A DNA stretch of 64,000 bases. Origin: Sphingomonas xinjiangensis (lineage in GTDB: Bacteria > Pseudomonadota > Alphaproteobacteria > Sphingomonadales > Sphingomonadaceae). Positions 22,257 through 31,024 of the stretch are shown in pieces. How positions within the stretch are numbered: the first letter of the stretch is position 1; every line of letters begins with the position of its first letter. The notes below the pieces were generated by a model, which did no database searches, was not told the DNA's origin, and saw only the letters and a program-made list of their open reading frames with translations. A program made the translations under genes and the position numbers. The stretch spans positions 354,597-418,596 of the forward strand of contig NZ_JACIJF010000004.1 of assembly GCF_014199255.1 (NCBI RefSeq), written 5' to 3'.

Positions 22257-24374
22257 TCAGACCATGTTCAACAGGGTGTCGTACATCTCGCTGGCCGTCG
22301 AAATGACACGTGCGGCGGCGGAATAGCTGTTCTGCAACACCACCATCTGAGCGAGTTCCTCGTCGATGTTAACGCCAGCGAAGCTGTCCCGCCGGTTCAC
22401 TGCATCGTCCATGCGCGCGGCAGAGTCGGTCAGCCTGGAGTCCGCCTGGCTTGCCTCCAAGCCGACGCGGCCCAGAAACAGGCTGGAGAAACGCTCCAGC
22501 GTGGCGGTACCACCCTTGCCGAAATCCACCGCTGCATCGAGCTGGTTGACGAAGGCGGTGGCGTTCCGGAGGTCGCCTGCCCCCAACGCCTTGGTGCCGA
22601 CGGCAGCGTTGGTCTGCAGTTGAGCAAGCGGCAATCGGCCCGGGCTAGACAGGATGTCCGCGCGAACTTGGCTGTCGCTAAGCCCGGAGCTCGCGCCAGT
22701 CACGCTCATCAGCGAGGAAAACGTTCGGCCCGTGTCGAAGCGGTTGGTGGAGTCCGCGGGAACGGACAGGTTGGCACCTGCCGACCCGGTGCCCGGCTGG
22801 AATTGCAACCGGCCCTTGTCGTCCAGTGCGAAGTCACCGAAGTCGCCAAGCGGGCTGGCGTTCAGATCATCGACCAGATCGCCGAACGTTCCGCCCGCAG
22901 CGGGCTCCAGCGTGTGATTGGCGAGCACGCGGCCCATGGCGTCACGCAGTACCATCTGCGTCGTCTCACCCGCGGCAAAGCCATGCTTGTCGCCGAGCGC
23001 GAAGCCTGAGGGCACCAGCGAGCTGCTGTCGCTGCGGATCATGTCGTTCAAGCCGAAGAACTGCGACACGCCGACGTCGCCGCGGGCGCTGGGCGAGGTG
23101 GCGTCCTGCCCGATGGCCACGCCATTGCCGCTGCCGTTCGCAGTGATCTTCAGCTTGCCGTCGACAAAGCTGGCGGTCGCAGCGCCGCCCACTCCGGTTG
23201 CGCTGCCGCCCAGGCCAATGTTGATGGCCGAAACCATGTCATCGATGGTGGCGTTGGGTCCAAGGGCGTCGAAGTCGATGCGCTTCGAGGCGACCAGCGT
23301 ACCGTCCGACTTTGTCACAGCGAAGGTCGCGGCCCCGGTGAAGCCGAGGCGGTCGCCGCCGACCAGGCCGGTCTGCCGGCCATCCAGGCTTGCGGGCGGC
23401 GGCACGGTCGATCCGGCATTCGCCACCTTGTTCAACGACTGCGCCAAGCCGCCGAAGAGCGTCCCCAGCTGGTCGGTGAAAGCCGGCAGGGCGCGGTCGC
23501 GCAAATCGATCAACCCGCCCAGTTTGCCGCCAATCGCGGCGCCGTCGATCTTGTCGCCGCTCGCCACGCCAGGGCTGCCGTCCGCGTTCGCAAATCGAAT
23601 TTCGATGCTGGGGTAGGTAGGTTGCGACGTGCCGCCGCCGGCGGTTGGATAAGAAAGCTGACGCAGCTTCTTGTCGAGCAGCGGCTGGCCAGTGGTGGTT
23701 TCGATCGAAACGCGGCCGTCGGGCTGTTCACGGACGGTCACCGCCATCAGGCCGCTCAGTTCCTGGATCGCGTTCATCCGCTGGTCCGCAGCACCGCCGG
23801 CATCCTTGCCGAGCCCGGTTGCCGAGGCAACGGTGCCGTTCAGATCGTGGATGCGCGACAGCAGCGAATTGATCTTATCGACCGAATAGCCGACTTCTGC
23901 CTCCACGTCGCCGCGCAAGCCCGCGACGTCCTCCTGCATCTGCTGCATGGACGTGATCGCGTCCTGCACATCCGCGTTGAAGACGGCGGTCGTCTGCTCG
24001 GATGCCTGAGAACCCGTCATTGCAATCGCGGACTTCGAGATCGAGTCGAGGCGCGCGGGCAGACCCGTGGAAGAACCGGGCTGGCCAAGCAGCGCCTGAA
24101 GCCGGTCGAGATAAGTTGAGCTCGCCTCCGCGCGGCCGTAATCACCCGCCCGGCGGTAAACCGTAGCTTCCAGGAACTTGTCAGCGACGCGGGTGGGTTG
24201 CCCCACCACGACGCCGTTGACCTGCCCGGACGTCACCCCGGCGGACAGGTCGACGCGCTGGCGCGCGTAACCCGTCACGCCGACATTGGCGATGTTGTTC
24301 GAAACAGCGCGCAACCCGGCCTGTGCCGCAGCAAGGCCTGAAGTTGCGGAGCTGAGTATGTCGTTGAGCGCCAT
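22257..24374 (-). CDS. flgK: Hook-associated protein FlgK
   Basis: FlgK is the first hook-filament junction protein. From the ATG at 24374 it is 705 residues. The N-terminus (SATSGLAAAQAGLRAVSNN followed by IANVGVTGYARQRV) and the C-terminus (VNIDEELAQMVVLQNSYSAA followed by ARVISTASEMYDTLL) are diagnostic. The long middle part is typical of alphaproteobacterial FlgK. A TTG two codons upstream (24380) is a less likely start. It lies 25 bp downstream of flgE. Confidence 0.96.
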   Translation of the reverse strand: MALNDILSSATSGLAAAQAGLRAVSNNIANVGVTGYARQRVDLSAGVTSGQVNGVVVGQPTRVADKFLEATVYRRAGDYGRAEASSTYLDRLQALLGQPGSSTGLPARLDSISKSAIAMTGSQASEQTTAVFNADVQDAITSMQQMQEDVAGLRGDVEAEVGYSVDKINSLLSRIHDLNGTVASATGLGKDAGGAADQRMNAIQELSGLMAVTVREQPDGRVSIETTTGQPLLDKKLRQLSYPTAGGGTSQPTYPSIEIRFANADGSPGVASGDKIDGAAIGGKLGGLIDLRDRALPAFTDQLGTLFGGLAQSLNKVANAGSTVPPPASLDGRQTGLVGGDRLGFTGAATFAVTKSDGTLVASKRIDFDALGPNATIDDMVSAINIGLGGSATGVGGAATASFVDGKLKITANGSGNGVAIGQDATSPSARGDVGVSQFFGLNDMIRSDSSSLVPSGFALGDKHGFAAGETTQMVLRDAMGRVLANHTLEPAAGGTFGDLVDDLNASPLGDFGDFALDDKGRLQFQPGTGSAGANLSVPADSTNRFDTGRTFSSLMSVTGASSGLSDSQVRADILSSPGRLPLAQLQTNAAVGTKALGAGDLRNATAFVNQLDAAVDFGKGGTATLERFSSLFLGRVGLEASQADSRLTDSAARMDDAVNRRDSFAGVNIDEELAQMVVLQNSYSAAARVISTASEMYDTLLNMV

Positions 24375-24399
24375 CGCCAATCCGTCTCGCTCTAAAAGA

Positions 24400-25695
24400 T
24401 TAACGCTTCAGGTCGCTCACTTCGCGGAGCATGTCGTCCACGGTGGTGATGATCTTGGACGACGCGCTGTAGGCGCGCTGGAAGCGGATCATGTTGGTGA
24501 ACTCGCTGGCGAGGTCGACCGTCGATGCTTCCAGCGAGCTGGAGGCGATATCGCCCGCGCCCAACGAACCCGGCTCGTTCAGCGTGACGCCGCCCGAAGC
24601 CTTGCTGACCGTGTAGGCGTTGCCCGACAGGCGGGTAAGGCCGTCCGGGTTTTGGAAGGTCGCGATCGGCAGCTGGAACACCTCGCGGGTGCTGCCATCG
24701 TCGAAGATCGCGTTGACGCGGCCCGACTTGCTGACGTCCACGCTCACCAGGTTGCCCAACAGGCCGCCATTGACGTTGGACGACACGACCGACGAGACGC
24801 CACCGAACTGCGTGATGCCGTCGATGCCGCCAGGCGTGGGAGTCGCCGCCGTCGGATCACCCGGCGTGCCGAACTGGAGGCTGATGTATTCGGCGTCGGC
24901 GTTTGCATTCACCCAATTCGGCTTGATCTGAACCCCGCCGGTTGCGGCGTCTTGGTCGAGCCCCGTGATCGACTTCAAGCTGCCGTCGCCGTTGAACACC
25001 ATAGTGCCGGTCGCGATCTGGGTCGGCGTAGCATCCGGCGAGCTGATCGTGACCGTCCAGTTATTAGGGGCGGTCTTGGTGAAGGTAGTGGTGAGCGTGT
25101 GTGCTCCGCCCTGCGAGTCATACACTTCGAAGGGGCGCGTGAATGTGCCCTCGGGCGTTCCGACGACTGCGTCCGTCTGAAGGTTTGCGCGCATCTGCAG
25201 GCGGGTGGTCGGCGAAGCGGTACCCACCAGATCGCTCACGCGAACCGGCTCCAGCTGGTCCAGGCTGCCGGTGTTCTGGTACGAACCCGAATTGTCGATG
25301 CGCCAGCCCTGAAGATACAGGCCCGACGAGTTGCGCAGAAAACCTTCTTCGTCCTGCTTGAACGATCCAGCGCGCGTGAACGACACCGAGCTGTCATCGC
25401 CGGTGCCGGTGCGGGTCACGAAGAAGCCGCCGCCGTCGATGGCGAGGTCGGTCGAGCTGCCCGAGGCCTGCAGCAGGCCCTGCTTGGAAACCAGTGCGGT
25501 GGGCGCAGCGGCCACGCCGCCTGCGGAATAATTGGCCTTTGCCCGGCCATCGGTCACCAGCGTGCGGAACTGGGCTTCGACGCCCTTATATCCGACGGTG
25601 TTGATGTTGGTGATGTTGTCGGCGACGGTTGCCATCGCGGCCGACTGTGCACTCAGACCGGACACACCGGCATAAAGAGCGGAATATAGGCTCAA
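24400..25695 (-). CDS. flgE: Flagellar hook protein FlgE
   Basis: FlgE polymerises into the hook. The 431 residues carry the axial-protein N-terminus (SLYSALYAGVSGLSAQSAAM followed by DNITNINTVGYKG) and the C-terminal GDIASSSLEASTVDLASEFT followed by NMIRFQRAYSASSKII. The start is TTG with CAGGAG 9 nt upstream. On the minus strand two CCTATTAT boxes lie 51 and 101 bp upstream, and the second is placed symmetrically around a palindrome shared with flbT. Confidence 0.96.
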   Translation of the reverse strand: MSLYSALYAGVSGLSAQSAAMATVADNITNINTVGYKGVEAQFRTLVTDGRAKANYSAGGVAAAPTALVSKQGLLQASGSSTDLAIDGGGFFVTRTGTGDDSSVSFTRAGSFKQDEEGFLRNSSGLYLQGWRIDNSGSYQNTGSLDQLEPVRVSDLVGTASPTTRLQMRANLQTDAVVGTPEGTFTRPFEVYDSQGGAHTLTTTFTKTAPNNWTVTISSPDATPTQIATGTMVFNGDGSLKSITGLDQDAATGGVQIKPNWVNANADAEYISLQFGTPGDPTAATPTPGGIDGITQFGGVSSVVSSNVNGGLLGNLVSVDVSKSGRVNAIFDDGSTREVFQLPIATFQNPDGLTRLSGNAYTVSKASGGVTLNEPGSLGAGDIASSSLEASTVDLASEFTNMIRFQRAYSASSKIITTVDDMLREVSDLKR

Positions 25696-25745
25696 GTTTT
25701 TGCACTCCTGACGATCGCCCGCCGTTCCCGCGAGCCATGGTCAGC

Positions 25746-25753
25746 ATAATAGG
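25746..25753 (-). promoter_or_regulatory. Proximal CCTATTAT box upstream of flgE
   Basis: Read on the minus strand, GCGTCCTATTATGCTG. It is the TATTAT form of the box and lies about 50 bp from the flgE start. Confidence 0.4.
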
Positions 25754-25795
25754 ACGCAGAACGGGTCGACCCAACGAAGCGCGAAATTTGGCTGA

Positions 25796-25803
25796 ATAAT
25801 AGG
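25796..25803 (-). promoter_or_regulatory. Distal CCTATTAT box upstream of flgE
   Basis: Read on the minus strand, GGCCTATTATTCAG. TATTAT starts 38 bp from the centre of the GGCA-N5-TGCC palindrome, the mirror image of the flbT box. Confidence 0.4.
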
Positions 25804-25832
25804 CCACCGCTTCCGGATGATTGCGGGGAGTA

Positions 25833-25845
25833 GGCAAATTTTGCC
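25833..25845. promoter_or_regulatory. GGCA-N5-TGCC palindrome between flgE and flbT
   Basis: TAGGCAAATTTTGCCG: arms GGCA/TGCC with a spacer of five. It sits midway between oppositely directed boxes (25796-25803 minus, 25877-25882 plus), 38 bp from each. Confidence 0.5.
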
Positions 25846-25876
25846 GCCCGATCGCATCACCGTGCGCACATGCTCC

Positions 25877-25882
25877 TATAAT
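25877..25882 (+). promoter_or_regulatory. CTCCTATAATAC box upstream of flbT
   Basis: ATGCTCCTATAATACTCG matches the recurrent box and lies 31 bp before the flbT start. Confidence 0.55.
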
Positions 25883-25913
25883 ACTCGCAACACCCAGGAA
25901 AAGGTTTGTTCCC

Positions 25914-26309
25914 ATGCTCCGCATCACGCTTCGCGATGGAGAAAAAGCGATCATCAACGGCGCGGTCATCCGCGCGGTCGGCCGCACGCAGTTCGCGGTC
26001 GAGAACCAGGTTTCGATCCTGCGCGGACGCGAAGTGATGCGTCCCGAGGAAGCGACCACCCCGGCGCGCCAGCTTTATTTCGCCGCCATGCTCGCTTATA
26101 TCGATCCGGACAATCGCCAGTCGCATCAGGACACGGTGGTCACGCTGCTCGGTCTGCTGGTCTCCCGCTTTGCTTCCGACGCGGCACGCTCGGCATGCAT
26201 CGCCTTCGCGCAGGACATCGCGCAGGGCGAATATTACAAGGCACTGTCTGCCGCGCGCGATCTGATCGCGTTCGAAAGCGAAGCCGACGAAGCCGCCCAG
26301 GCCGCCTGA
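25914..26309 (+). CDS. flbT: Flagellin translation regulator FlbT
   Basis: In Caulobacter FlbT binds flagellin mRNA and limits its translation until hooks are complete. The 131 residues begin MLRITLRDGEKAIINGAVIR, the usual FlbT N-terminus, and contain the conserved PARQLYFAAMLAYIDP and LLVSRFASDAAR segments. Its usual partner FlaF is not seen nearby. It opens the flbT-fliI-fliJ-transglycosylase operon; fliI starts 12 bp after the stop. Start ATG 25914 is 31 bp from the promoter box, which excludes the longer frame. Confidence 0.88.
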   Translation: MLRITLRDGEKAIINGAVIRAVGRTQFAVENQVSILRGREVMRPEEATTPARQLYFAAMLAYIDPDNRQSHQDTVVTLLGLLVSRFASDAARSACIAFAQDIAQGEYYKALSAARDLIAFESEADEAAQAA

Positions 26310-26321
26310 GGCTAGACGCTC

Positions 26322-27644
26322 GTGCAGACGCTCGCCAGCGCAGCCCGCGCCATTCGTGACATGGTGCCCGACCGTCGGTTCGGGCGCGTTGTCGCGGTAC
26401 GCGGTGCCTTGATCGAAGTCGAAGGCCTCACCGGCGTCGCCCAGATCGGCAGCCGGGTCGAGATCTTCGGCGCGAACGGCAAGGTCGAGGCCGAAGTGAC
26501 GGCGCTCGACCGCGAAGTGGCGCTCTGCCTTCCCTTTACCGATCCCCAGGGCGTGGGCCTTGGCGCGCGCGCGGATCTCGCCGCCGGCCAGTTCAGCGTC
26601 CGCCCCTCCTCCGCCTGGCTCGGCCGCATGATCGATGGCCTTGGCCGCCCGGTTGACGGCTTGGGCCCGCTGCCCAACGGCGCCGATCCCCAGCCGATCA
26701 AGGCCTCGCCCCCCGCCGCCTCCAGCCGCGGCCGCGTCGGCCAGCGCATCGAAACTGGCGTGCGCACGCTCGACCTGTTCGTGCCGCTTTGCCTGGGGCA
26801 GCGTCTCGGCCTGTTCGCAGGTTCGGGCGTAGGCAAGTCGGTGCTGCTCTCCATGCTCGCCCGCTGGACCAATTGCGACGTGGCGGTGATCGGCCTGATC
26901 GGCGAACGCGGCCGCGAAGTGCAGGAATTCATCGAGGACGATCTGGGTCCAGAGGGCATGGCCCGCTCGGTCGTCGTCGTCGCCACCTCTGACGAGCCTG
27001 CGCTGATGCGCCGCCAAGCGGCGTGGACGACCATGGCGGTCGCCGAGCATTTCCGCGACCAGGGCCTGAATGTCCTCTGCCTGATGGACTCGGTCACGCG
27101 CTTTGCCATGGCCCAGCGTGAGATCGGCCTGGCATCAGGCGAGCCCCCGGCGACCAAGGGCTATACCCCCACGGTCTTCGCCGAATTGCCCCGCCTGCTG
27201 GAACGTGCCGGACCCGGCGGTCCCGGATCGGGCATGATCACCGGCCTGTTCACCGTGCTGGTCGATGGCGACGATCACAACGAACCGGTCGCCGACGCGG
27301 TTCGCGGAATCCTCGACGGACACGTCGTGATGCGCCGTGCCATTGCCGAACGTGGCCGCTACCCGGCTATCGACGTGCTCAAGTCGGTGTCGCGCACCCT
27401 GCCGCACTGCATGAACGACGATCAGAACGCGACGCGCCTCGCCGCGCGAAAGCTGATGTCGACCTTTTCCGACATGGAGGAAATGGTCCGGCTCGGCGCC
27501 TACAAGGCCGGGTCATCCGAAGAAGTCGATCGCGCCGTCGCCCTCGCGCCGCAGATCGAGCAACTCATCAACCAGGGTAAGCACGACCCGGGCAATGCTG
27601 ATGCAGCCTTTGCCGCGCTTGCCGAAATCGTGGCCGCCCAATGA
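26322..27644 (+). CDS. fliI: Flagellar export ATPase FliI
   Basis: FliI energises substrate unfolding and export. The 440 residues include the F1-like fold with Walker A AGSGVGKS (about 166-173), the [10 protein letters not shown] segment (about 192-201), Walker [11 protein letters not shown] (about 252-261) and the ATPase signature near [20 protein letters not shown]. Start is GTG at 26322. Overlaps fliJ by 4 bp. Confidence 0.97.
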   Translation: MQTLASAARAIRDMVPDRRFGRVVAVRGALIEVEGLTGVAQIGSRVEIFGANGKVEAEVTALDREVALCLPFTDPQGVGLGARADLAAGQFSVRPSSAWLGRMIDGLGRPVDGLGPLPNGADPQPIKASPPAASSRGRVGQRIETGVRTLDLFVPLCLGQRLGLFAGSGVGKSVLLSMLARWTNCDVAVIGLIGERGREVQEFIEDDLGPEGMARSVVVVATSDEPALMRRQAAWTTMAVAEHFRDQGLNVLCLMDSVTRFAMAQREIGLASGEPPATKGYTPTVFAELPRLLERAGPGGPGSGMITGLFTVLVDGDDHNEPVADAVRGILDGHVVMRRAIAERGRYPAIDVLKSVSRTLPHCMNDDQNATRLAARKLMSTFSDMEEMVRLGAYKAGSSEEVDRAVALAPQIEQLINQGKHDPGNADAAFAALAEIVAAQ

Positions 27645-28063
27645 CGCCTTTTGATACCGCCCTTCGCGTACATCGCCGGGAAGTCGACGCCCTGAAGGCA
27701 TCGATCAGCACCGAGGTCGACCGCATCGCCACGCTCGACACGCAGACCCGCGCGCATGAAGCGACGCTGCGCGAAGAACGCGCACTCGCTTACGCCATGC
27801 CCTTTGCAAGTGACGCCTACACCGCGCGCATGAAGGCTGAGCGTATTCGCCTGAACGATGCCGCGAACCACGCACAGATCCGCCTTGGCGCGCTGCGTGA
27901 CCAAACGGTCGAAGTTTATGGCACGATGCGCGCGATCGAAGGTGCCGCCGAACGGTATCAGGACGATGCCGATCGCACCGCCGCGGTCGCCGAACAGGGC
28001 GCGATCGACGATATCGCCGCCGCGAAGTTCCTCGCCGCGCGTCGGAAGGTCCGCGGTCGATGA
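27641..28063 (+). CDS. fliJ: Flagellar export stalk protein FliJ
   Basis: The 140 residues are almost entirely a long antiparallel coiled coil with heptad Ala/Leu spacing and many Arg, Glu and Asp residues, as expected for FliJ, which inserts into the FliI ring. Sequence conservation in the family is low; the position directly after fliI with a 4-bp overlap is the main evidence. Overlaps the next gene by 4 bp. Confidence 0.85.
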   Translation: MTPFDTALRVHRREVDALKASISTEVDRIATLDTQTRAHEATLREERALAYAMPFASDAYTARMKAERIRLNDAANHAQIRLGALRDQTVEVYGTMRAIEGAAERYQDDADRTAAVAEQGAIDDIAAAKFLAARRKVRGR

Positions 28064-29127
28064 TCGCCCGCACCGAACTCGCGAATCTCACGCCCGCCCA
28101 GCGCGCCAACGTCATCTTCACCGAAGCGCAGTCGGCGCTCTCGAACCGGCTATGGCGCGCCGCACTGGGCGATGGCGACAGCAAGGGTGACCGCGACGGC
28201 GCATCGCTGACCGGCAACCGTATGAACATGGATTCGCTGCTTGGTCTGCTGGGCGGTGACGCCGGCGCGCTGAGCGGGCCGATGGCCGGTGGCGCGGCGC
28301 CGCATTGCGCATGCCAGTGCGCCTGTTCCTGCCACACACAGGCCGCTCAGCCCCAAGAGGCTTCCTTCAAGAGTGCCGGTGGCTTTGGCGGCGGATCCAG
28401 GCGTGACGACGCGCATCAGCGCAGCCTTGCCGAACCAGCGGCCATACTCTCCGCGCCGGTGGCCGGGGTCGCAAGCGGTGGCCTGCAACTTGGCACCAAC
28501 GCCCGCTATGCTGGCGTCTTCGCGCTTGCAGAATCGCGCACCGGCATCCCCGCCTCCGCCTTGGCAGCGATTGTCGATGCCGAAGCAGCCAAGGGTTCGG
28601 ACGGCGCCTGGAACACGCATTCGCGCAATCCGCGCTCCAGCGCCGCCGGGCTCGGCCAGTTCCTCAGCGGCACGTGGCAGGACCTTGCCCAAACGCCGGG
28701 TACTTGGCTCAACAGCCACGCCGCTGAACGCGGCTGGCTCGACGGCCGGGGCCGAGTCCAGGTGGCGGCACGCGCCGAACTCCTCGCGCTTCGGTATGAT
28801 GCGCAGGCATCGATCCTCGGCGTCGCTGATCTCGCCAAGAGCAACCTCAATCGGCTCGAGCAGGCCGGCGTTCGCGTCCAGAACGATGCCGAAACCCTCG
28901 CCAAGGCCGCCTATCTGGGCCACCATCTGGGTCTCGGCGACGCCAAGAAGTTTCTGGCGGGCGGGATCGAAGGTGGCCGCGCACGCATGCTGCTGGGCGC
29001 GCAGATCGGCAGTTCGGCAGCCGAACAGCGAATCGCCAGCACTGGCGATGCGACACAGGCACACCGCCAATGGCTGCTAGGCTTCATCGAGCGGAAAATT
29101 CGGCCCGAACAATTCGCCGCCGCCTGA
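28060..29127 (+). CDS. Flagellar-locus lytic transglycosylase-like protein
   Basis: The 355 residues have a low-complexity N-terminal part, including a Cys/His-rich stretch (HCACQCACSCHTQ, about 83-95). A lysozyme-like SLT domain follows at about 140-260: the catalytic-type ESRTGIPASALAAIV context, then SSAAGLGQFLSGTWQDL. Such enzymes open peptidoglycan for rod growth in place of the missing muramidase domain of FlgJ. No clear signal peptide is seen, so export through the flagellar apparatus is plausible. It ends the flbT operon; the next promoter box begins 10 bp after its stop. Confidence 0.8.
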   Translation: MIARTELANLTPAQRANVIFTEAQSALSNRLWRAALGDGDSKGDRDGASLTGNRMNMDSLLGLLGGDAGALSGPMAGGAAPHCACQCACSCHTQAAQPQEASFKSAGGFGGGSRRDDAHQRSLAEPAAILSAPVAGVASGGLQLGTNARYAGVFALAESRTGIPASALAAIVDAEAAKGSDGAWNTHSRNPRSSAAGLGQFLSGTWQDLAQTPGTWLNSHAAERGWLDGRGRVQVAARAELLALRYDAQASILGVADLAKSNLNRLEQAGVRVQNDAETLAKAAYLGHHLGLGDAKKFLAGGIEGGRARMLLGAQIGSSAAEQRIASTGDATQAHRQWLLGFIERKIRPEQFAAA

Positions 29128-29350
29128 TTTTTCTTCCTATAATGAAACTTGTAAACGCCCTGCGGCCTTGAAAAATCAAGGTAGACTCGGCGTTAATCAT
29201 CTGTTTGACGGATCTTTTTTCGCCACCGGGAATTGCCCTTACGGGTTTCCACCTAAGCGCGGGTTTATCAGTCCTTTAACTAGTTAACGGCATTTGTCCC
29301 CTTGTGAACAGAGCGCGGACGCGTTCGGCACAAACAGGGAAGCCAGCCAG
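29128..29350 (+). other. Long leader of the sigma-factor gene
   Basis: About 220 bp hold the promoter box, an AT-rich stretch (TTAATCATCTGTTTGACGG, 29193-29211) that could be a second promoter, and no gene. The leader could carry post-transcriptional control. Confidence 0.4.
29138..29143 (+). promoter_or_regulatory. CTTCCTATAATGA box upstream of the sigma factor gene
   Basis: TTTTTCTTCCTATAATGAAAC matches the recurrent box and lies about 208 bp before the sigma-factor start, implying a long leader. Confidence 0.5.
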
Positions 29351-30391
29351 ATGTCGAAGACCACGATCGCGCTCGAAGCCGCCGTTGCCGTTGTTATCGA
29401 GAACACGCCCAAGGACGTGCCGCAGACCAACCGTCAGCGCGTCTATGTCGACCGTGCCTTCGCTCAGATCCTCAAGCTGATCGCCCCGCGCATCCGCCAC
29501 TTCGTCCGCCAATATGGCCTGGTCGCGCACTTCGACGATGCCGAGCAGTGCTGCGCCATCGCCGTGCACCGCGCCATCGAAGCATATGACCCCGCCAAGG
29601 CGCAGTTCACCACCTTCGTGAACTGGCAGATCCGCGGCGAGCTGCAGAGCCTGCGCTTCCGCCTGATGACCGATCAGCGCCCCTCGGCCAAGAAGGTCGA
29701 AGCCACCACGGTGTCGCTCTCCGCGCTCGCCACCGGTCCCGATGGCGAGGAAATCTCGCCTGAAGCGATGATCGTCGACGAGGACGCACTGGAGCGCACG
29801 GAATCGGCAGCCTCCGATTATCTCGCCGATGGCGCCATTTCCTCGCTGATCGACGCTTATGTCGATCACCTGCGCAAGGTCGGCATTGAGGCGCTTGCCC
29901 GCCGCCCCCGTCCGAAGCGTCAGGAAGCAGCGCTGCGCCGCGAAGGCCCGCGCCTCAAGACCGCCACACACGGCATCGATCCCGCCGAGCTGGAGAAGCT
30001 CGAAGCCAAGCTCGAGCGCGACCGTGAAATCGTCGCCCGGCGCGTGTTCCAGACCTCGACTCTCGATGATCTGTCGCTGGAGACGGGCGTGACCAAGGAG
30101 CGCGTCCGCCAGATCACCAAGCGCGCCGCCAAGACCATCGCCGAGATCGCCGCCGCCGACCCGCGCTTCGCCGTCATGGCCGAACACGACTGTCCCGCGC
30201 CCAAGCGTCGCATTACCGCGGCTGCTGCCGCAACGCTGCTGCCGAACGCGAGCCTGCCGCACAACCGCCTCGCCACCGTCCGCGCAGTGGACGCGAGCGA
30301 GCTGAGTGCCGCGGTAGCCGGTGCGGCGACGAGCGTTGACGGTGTCGAACTGGCATTCGCCATTTCCGCGTCCAGCGCGGTGGTGCACTGA
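29351..30391 (+). CDS. Sigma-70-family factor of the flagellar locus
   Basis: The 346 residues contain a sigma region 2 (about 45-105), with FDDAEQCCAIAVHRAIEAYD and FTTFVNWQIRGELQSLRF. Region 4 (about 230-270) contains TLDDLSLETGVTKERVRQIT. The N-terminal region 1.1 of RpoD is absent. The linker (about 110-225) is longer and more acidic than in FliA, and a C-terminal Ala-rich tail of about 60 residues is unusual. It resembles group 3 factors (RpoH/FliA range) but belongs to neither clearly. The start is ATG 29351 with GGGAAG upstream. The position at the end of the flagellar locus and the shared promoter box suggest that it reads flagellar promoters; this is inferred. Confidence 0.85.
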   Translation: MSKTTIALEAAVAVVIENTPKDVPQTNRQRVYVDRAFAQILKLIAPRIRHFVRQYGLVAHFDDAEQCCAIAVHRAIEAYDPAKAQFTTFVNWQIRGELQSLRFRLMTDQRPSAKKVEATTVSLSALATGPDGEEISPEAMIVDEDALERTESAASDYLADGAISSLIDAYVDHLRKVGIEALARRPRPKRQEAALRREGPRLKTATHGIDPAELEKLEAKLERDREIVARRVFQTSTLDDLSLETGVTKERVRQITKRAAKTIAEIAAADPRFAVMAEHDCPAPKRRITAAAAATLLPNASLPHNRLATVRAVDASELSAAVAGAATSVDGVELAFAISASSAVVH

Positions 30392-30435
30392 GACTGATTA
30401 ATTGATCGATTGCACGGATCGGCCCGTTCCCGATC

Positions 30436-30441
30436 TATAAT
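30436..30441 (+). promoter_or_regulatory. TATAATG box upstream of the 30466 gene
   Basis: CCCGATCTATAATGTGC resembles the recurrent box (CGAT instead of CTCC). It lies 24 bp before the ATG at 30466, which rules out the GTG at 30442 as start. Confidence 0.45.
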
Positions 30442-30465
30442 GTGCTCAGGCCTTGGGGAGCCCTG

Positions 30466-30978
30466 ATGCACAACGAAACTGACATGGCCATTGTGACACA
30501 TGGGTGGACGCCGATGCCCCGCCCGAACCGGCATCTCACTGCGATGGCCAAAGCTGTAGCCCGCCTTGCCCGCCCGCTGCTTCCCGACGAATCCGGACTG
30601 CTCATGGGGCTTGAATTGAATGCGTCCGACAGCTTGCGCCTTATCTGGTGGAAACGGGATGATCTCTCCGTGGTAGCGCAGATTAATGCGCAGCCCGAGG
30701 GATTCTGCCCCGCGGACACCGAAGAAGGTGCGCTTCAGGAAGCGGCATTCGACCTTCTCGAATATCTCGGCGGCCGCTGGCCGAACCCGCCCGAAACGTT
30801 GGGCGTGATCACCGACGGCACCGGTGTCGCCTTCAGCTCCGACCATCCCCAACCCTCCGCATCCGGATGGCTGATGCGCCATGTCGGTGGCGCCGCCCCG
30901 CTGCTGGCCATCGTGCCGCTCGATTCGCAGGGCTCGTGCGCGCTGCTGGCCTGTCCGGCGACTGGCGGCTTTCACTAA
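30466..30978 (+). CDS. Uncharacterised 170-residue protein
   Basis: Not recognised. The product is soluble, with no signal peptide, a basic helix near the N-terminus (RHLTAMAKAVARLARPLLP) and a mixed alpha/beta remainder. GGGGAG precedes the ATG at a normal distance. It lies between the sigma factor and the thymidylate kinase, 46 bp before the kinase, with a promoter box similar to the flagellar one. It may belong to the flagellar regulon or be co-transcribed with the kinase. Confidence 0.7.
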   Translation: MHNETDMAIVTHGWTPMPRPNRHLTAMAKAVARLARPLLPDESGLLMGLELNASDSLRLIWWKRDDLSVVAQINAQPEGFCPADTEEGALQEAAFDLLEYLGGRWPNPPETLGVITDGTGVAFSSDHPQPSASGWLMRHVGGAAPLLAIVPLDSQGSCALLACPATGGFH

Positions 30979-31024
30979 GCACAGCCCCTTCCGCGGCCCT
31001 GCGCGGACGCGTAAGGCCAGACCC

